Shown: positions 6,666 through 9,222 of the stretch, in pieces
Position numbering within the stretch: position 1 is the stretch's first letter
Layout: every line of letters begins with the position of its first letter
DNA from: an uncultured Rhodocyclaceae bacterium
GTDB taxonomy: Bacteria > Pseudomonadota > Gammaproteobacteria > Burkholderiales > Rhodocyclaceae
Length of the DNA: 9,222 bases
Direction: 5' to 3'
Assembly: GCA_937892345.1 (NCBI GenBank)
Contig: CALAGF010000268.1
Location: 1 to 9,222 of the forward strand
Translations under genes and position numbers: made by a program
Notes under the pieces: generated by a model
Told to the model about the DNA's origin: nothing
Database searches by the model: none
What the model saw: the letters and a program-made list of their open reading frames with translations, nothing else

Positions 6666-7135
6666 TCCGCACCTTCATTTTGCTGCTTTGCCTGACGTCG
6701 ACCGTCGCATTGGCATCACCTGCGAACGAAGCCGCCCTGGCCGAGGACCCGGTCGCCGAAAAACGCCTGCAGGCGCTGTCCAAGGAATTGCGTTGCCTGG
6801 TTTGCCAGAATGAAACCATCGCCGACTCGAACGCCGAACTGGCCATTGATTTGCGCCGTGAAATTCGCGGCATGATCAAAAATGGCCAGTCAGACAGCCA
6901 GATCATCGATTTTCTGGTCGCCCGCTATGGCGACTTCGTGCTTTACCGTCCGCCGGTCAAAGGCAACACCTTCCTGCTCTGGGGTGGGCCGATTGCCATG
7001 ATGTTGCTGGGCCTGCTGACCTTGCGCAATTATCTGCGCCGCCGCAGCACCCGCATGGGTGCACAGGAAGCCCCGCTCTCCGCCGAGGAAGCACAGCGCG
7101 CTGAAGCGCTGCTCAAGGAACTCGACACCAAATGA
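6662..7135 (+). CDS. ccmH: Cytochrome c maturation thiol protein CcmH
   Basis: CcmH is a membrane-bound periplasmic protein with a reactive Cys pair, which forms or resolves mixed disulfides with apocytochrome c and works with CcmG and CcmF. The 157 residues have a signal peptide (cleavage likely after Ala18 in ALA-SP), the signature LRCLVCQN (43-50; Cys45, Cys48), the family segment ADSNAELAIDLRREI (54-68), and one membrane helix at about 105-121. It is the short form; the TPR half that is fused to it in E. coli CcmH is a separate gene here (ccmI). GGGGA at 6648-6652 and the ATGA overlap with ccmG support the start, and the stop overlaps ccmI. Confidence 0.96.
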   Translation: MIRTFILLLCLTSTVALASPANEAALAEDPVAEKRLQALSKELRCLVCQNETIADSNAELAIDLRREIRGMIKNGQSDSQIIDFLVARYGDFVLYRPPVKGNTFLLWGGPIAMMLLGLLTLRNYLRRRSTRMGAQEAPLSAEEAQRAEALLKELDTK

Positions 7136-7971
7136 ACCAGTTTGCTCTCTTTGCCGGCCTGCTCATCATCGTCACGGTAGCCATCCTCCTGCCCTCGCTC
7201 TGGCACGGAAAACGTCGCCAGCAGCAAGATCACAGTCGCAAGTCGGAAAACCTTGCCATTTTCCGTGACCAACTGGCCGAACTGGAAAGAGAAAAGGCTG
7301 AAGGCACGCTGCTGGAGGCCGATTTTCAACAAGCACGTACCGAGCTTCAGCGCCGCCTGCTTGAAGACGTCGACAGCAATGAAGCCCTGCTGCCCACTTC
7401 GGGCAAAAGCCGCCCCACGGCACTGGCACTACTGTTGATCCTGCCGCTGGCGGCCGTGCTCAGCTATGGCGTACTGGGTAATCCGCGTGCGCTGGACCCG
7501 GCCAATACCACCGCACAAAAACAGATGACGGCTGAGGACATCAGCGCCATGGTCAATCGTCTGGCGGAAAAAATGAAGAACAACCCGGACGACTTGAATG
7601 GCTGGTTGATGCTCGCCCGCTCGTACAAGATGATGGGGCGCTACGCCGATGCGGTGGACGCCTACGCCAAGGCTGAACCCATGGTAGACAAGGATCCCGA
7701 ACTGCTCGCCAGCTATGCCGAAACGATCGCCATGGCGGCAGGCAAGGGGCTGGCTGGCAAGCCGCGTGAGCTGATCAACAAAGCCTTGAAACTCGATCCA
7801 AAACACGGCCATTCGCTCTTCCTGGCCGGCGCGGCAGCGATGGAGGCAGGAGAAGGTGCCGCCGGCATCGCCTACTGGGAAGCCCTGCTACCGCAGGTGG
7901 AGGCTGGTTCCGAACTGGACCAGATGTTGCGCAGCGGTATCGCAGAGATGAAGCAAGGCAGCAAGAAGTAA
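7132..7971 (+). CDS. ccmI: Apocytochrome c chaperone CcmI (CycH)
   Basis: CcmI binds apocytochrome c C-termini and delivers them to the CcmF-CcmH heme-ligation complex. The 279-residue protein has membrane segments at about 3-22 and 96-115. A cytoplasmic loop between them is helical and charged, possibly coiled-coil (about 38-80). A periplasmic C-terminal domain of TPR-like repeats spans about 135-275; the clearest repeat is NGWLMLARSYKMMGRYADAV (156-175). This two-helix plus TPR layout is typical of CcmI. AAGGAA at 7115-7120 and the ATGA overlap with ccmH support the start. It is the last gene of the operon; its stop lies 8 bases from the stop of a convergent gene, with no strong terminator between. 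Confidence 0.93.
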   Translation: MNQFALFAGLLIIVTVAILLPSLWHGKRRQQQDHSRKSENLAIFRDQLAELEREKAEGTLLEADFQQARTELQRRLLEDVDSNEALLPTSGKSRPTALALLLILPLAAVLSYGVLGNPRALDPANTTAQKQMTAEDISAMVNRLAEKMKNNPDDLNGWLMLARSYKMMGRYADAVDAYAKAEPMVDKDPELLASYAETIAMAAGKGLAGKPRELINKALKLDPKHGHSLFLAGAAAMEAGEGAAGIAYWEALLPQVEAGSELDQMLRSGIAEMKQGSKK

Positions 7972-7982
7972 GCGGGCGCTTA
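7969..7982. repeat. Short palindrome spanning two convergent stop codons
   Basis: TAAGCG-GG-CGCTTA is a 6-bp inverted repeat that contains the ccmI stop (7969-7971) and, on the other strand, the stop of the small gene (7980-7982). A hairpin would need a loop of at least 4 bases, leaving 5 bp, and no long T-tract follows on either strand. It is at best a weak bidirectional terminator. Confidence 0.35.
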
Positions 7983-8249
7983 TTGATCTTCGGATAGCGG
8001 CGATTGCCTCACCAGCAGCGGCGCTTCCAAGCCCTGTTCCAGCATTTCCGTTTCCAGCTTGATCCGCAACACCAGCAGGCCCTGCAGGCTTTCCCTCGCC
8101 TTGTCGTCTGACCACGAGTCGTGGTGATCGGCGAGACAGCGTTCAAGCTCGTGATGCTGTGACAGGTCTACGCCGCAAATTGCGGCATAGCGGTGAATTT
8201 CCTTATCCAGTTCTGCCAGTTCACGCGGGTAATTTTCGAATCCGCTCAT
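7980..8249 (-). CDS. Small conserved-looking hypothetical protein, His/Cys-containing
   Basis: I do not recognise this 89-residue protein. It starts MSGFENYPRELAELDKEI, is predicted mostly helical and acidic, and has no signal peptide or membrane segment, so it is probably cytosolic. Histidines and cysteines cluster in the first half: His19, Cys25, His32, His33, Cys38, His42, His43. That spacing could suit a metal site but may mean nothing. ATG 8249 is chosen because AGGAG (8257-8261) lies 7 bases upstream; an in-frame TTG at 8267 would start upstream of this site and is rejected. It lies downstream of pccA on the same strand but beyond pccA's terminator, and converges on ccmI with stops 8 bases apart. 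A role linked to propionyl-CoA metabolism is only a guess from position. Confidence 0.7.
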   Translation of the reverse strand: MSGFENYPRELAELDKEIHRYAAICGVDLSQHHELERCLADHHDSWSDDKARESLQGLLVLRIKLETEMLEQGLEAPLLVRQSPLSEDQ

Positions 8250-8256
8250 CTGTTGA

Positions 8257-8261
8257 CTCCT
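8257..8261 (-). promoter_or_regulatory. Ribosome binding site for the small hypothetical gene
   Basis: On the minus strand AGGAG lies 7 bases before the ATG at 8249, fixing that start. It sits only about 7 bases downstream of the T-tract of the pccA terminator, leaving almost no room for a separate promoter between them. Confidence 0.75.
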
Positions 8262-8266
8262 GCACA

Positions 8267-8300
8267 ATAAAAAGAGGCCCGTCCGAAAACAGGCCTCTTG
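8267..8300 (-). terminator. Intrinsic terminator of pccA
   Basis: Read on the minus strand, AAGAGGCC (8299-8292) and GGCCTCTT (8279-8272) form a perfect 8-bp stem with a 12-base loop, running into TTTTTATT (8273-8266). It lies about 39 bases after the pccA stop and before the small downstream gene. The stem and T-tract fit a Rho-independent terminator for minus-strand transcription; there is no matching T-tract on the plus strand. A minor inverted repeat (GCAGG/CCTGC, 8313-8327) lies between it and the stop. Confidence 0.82.
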
Positions 8301-8338
8301 AATCAGTTGACCGCAGGAAACCCCTGCAGCAAGCCGAT

Positions 8339-9222
8339 TTATTCGAACTCGACGATGATCTGGTCGACTGACAGGCTTTCGCCCACACCGGCCGAAATCT
8401 TCTTCACCGTGCAGTCCTGCTCTGCCTTGAGGATGTTTTCCATCTTCATCGCTTCGATGACCGCCAGTTTTTCACCGGCCTTCACTTCCTGACCGACCTT
8501 GACCGCCACTTCACGCAGCAGGCCCGGCATCGGGGAAAGCAGGAACTTGGACAAATCCGGGGCCGGTTTTTCCGGCATCAGCGCCAGCAGTTCCGCAGCA
8601 CGCGCACTCATCACCATGAAATCGGCACGGTTACCCCAATGGAAGAGCGAATACTTCGTCTTGTGACGCTCGACCTGCAGGGTGAAATCCTGACCGTTGC
8701 ATGTCCCGATAAACAGGGACTGGCCCAATTCCCAGTCGGAGAGGATTTCGTAATCCTTACCGTTGTATTCAACGTGGTAGCCACCGTCGATCGGACGGGC
8801 CGTTACGGAGTGATTTTCCTTCAGTTCGCCATTCAGACGCACCACCACCCACTTGTCCCCAACCAGGCGCTCATGCCCCTGCAACTGACCGGAAACAGAT
8901 GCGGCACGGTCGGTAAAGGCGCGATAGACATAGGCGGCCACGGAAACCAGAAGCGCCGGATCGTCGTGCGGCACCATCGAGGCATCGAAGCCGGTCGGAT
9001 AATGCTTGGGGATGAAGCCGGTGTCGAAAATGCCGGAATGGAAAACCGGGTGCTGCATCAGCGCGGCCTGGAACGGGATGTTCGAGGAAATACCCCGGAT
9101 CACAAAGGCATTCAGCGCATCACGCATACGGGCAATGGCCTGTTCGCGGGTGGCACCGTGCACGATCAGCTTGGCGATCATCGAGTCGTAGAACATCGAG
9201 ATCTCGCCACCGTCGTACACGC
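8339..9222 (-). CDS. pccA: Propionyl-CoA carboxylase alpha subunit (biotin-carrying), C-terminal part
   Basis: This is the last 293 residues of a biotin-dependent acyl-CoA carboxylase alpha subunit; the 5' part lies beyond the right edge. The window begins inside the biotin carboxylase C-terminal domain (VYDGGEISMFYDSMIAKLIV, then RGISSNIPFQAALMQHP and TGFIPKHYPTGF). A middle BT-type domain follows, which in PCC contacts the beta subunit, and then a biotin carrier domain (about 225-293). The biotinylation motif EAMKMEN is perfect: its Lys codon is 8444-8446, 35 residues from the C-terminus as usual. The enzyme carboxylates propionyl-CoA to (S)-methylmalonyl-CoA. PCC is favoured over acetyl- or methylcrotonyl-CoA carboxylase by the IRGISSNIPFQAALM and GFIPKHYPTGF segments and the BT region, but substrate is not proven. 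The GTG at 9218-9220 is an internal Val. A terminator follows the stop. Confidence 0.9.
   Translation of the reverse strand, partial: VYDGGEISMFYDSMIAKLIVHGATREQAIARMRDALNAFVIRGISSNIPFQAALMQHPVFHSGIFDTGFIPKHYPTGFDASMVPHDDPALLVSVAAYVYRAFTDRAASVSGQLQGHERLVGDKWVVVRLNGELKENHSVTARPIDGGYHVEYNGKDYEILSDWELGQSLFIGTCNGQDFTLQVERHKTKYSLFHWGNRADFMVMSARAAELLALMPEKPAPDLSKFLLSPMPGLLREVAVKVGQEVKAGEKLAVIEAMKMENILKAEQDCTVKKISAGVGESLSVDQIIVEFE

Noticed and set aside
8250..8267. TTG start giving a 95-residue version of the small minus-strand protein
   Set aside because: It would begin upstream of the AGGAG at 8257-8261 and within the terminator T-tract; the ATG at 8249 is correctly spaced from that site.

Overview
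The window looks like a GC-rich betaproteobacterial chromosome, most likely from the Rhodocyclales (Dechloromonas/Azonexus/Accumulibacter-like). This placement is inferred from protein character, from the diaA-dolP gene order shared by beta- and gammaproteobacteria, and from a full System I cytochrome c maturation operon beside a propionyl-CoA carboxylase gene. No database search was possible, so the taxonomy is tentative. I saw no RNA genes, insertion sequences or CRISPR arrays, and no stretch over 300 bases lacks a gene.

Left edge (1-1295): the 3' end of a DiaA/GmhA-type SIS-domain gene overlaps, by ATGA, an unusual 312-codon gene. The first ~95 residues of that gene are a DolP/YraP-like BON-domain lipoprotein (signal peptide, lipobox Cys20, most of one BON domain). 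From about residue 95 it becomes the C-terminal two thirds of a di-heme cytochrome c peroxidase, with one CxxCH kept and the N-terminal heme domain absent. A strong intrinsic terminator follows. This in-frame chimera is the most notable item in the window. It may be a real deletion fusion, a decaying remnant, or an assembly join.

Centre (1296-7971): a compact, complete nine-gene operon, ccmABCDEFGHI, whose genes overlap by ATGA or are separated by 2-9 bases. CcmA and CcmB with CcmC and CcmD load heme onto the chaperone CcmE (His123) and release holo-CcmE. CcmG and CcmH reduce the apocytochrome CxxCH thiols. CcmI presents the apocytochrome, and CcmF performs the ligation. The key heme-binding, thiol and ATPase residues are all visible. 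Candidate promoter elements and a small terminator-like hairpin lie in the 127-base gap before ccmA.

Right edge (7972-9222, minus strand): converging on ccmI, with stops 8 bases apart, is an unrecognised 89-codon gene with clustered His and Cys residues. Upstream of it, beyond an intrinsic terminator, is the 3' part of pccA, the biotin-carrying alpha subunit of propionyl-CoA carboxylase, with a perfect EAMKMEN biotinylation site. The gene runs off the window.
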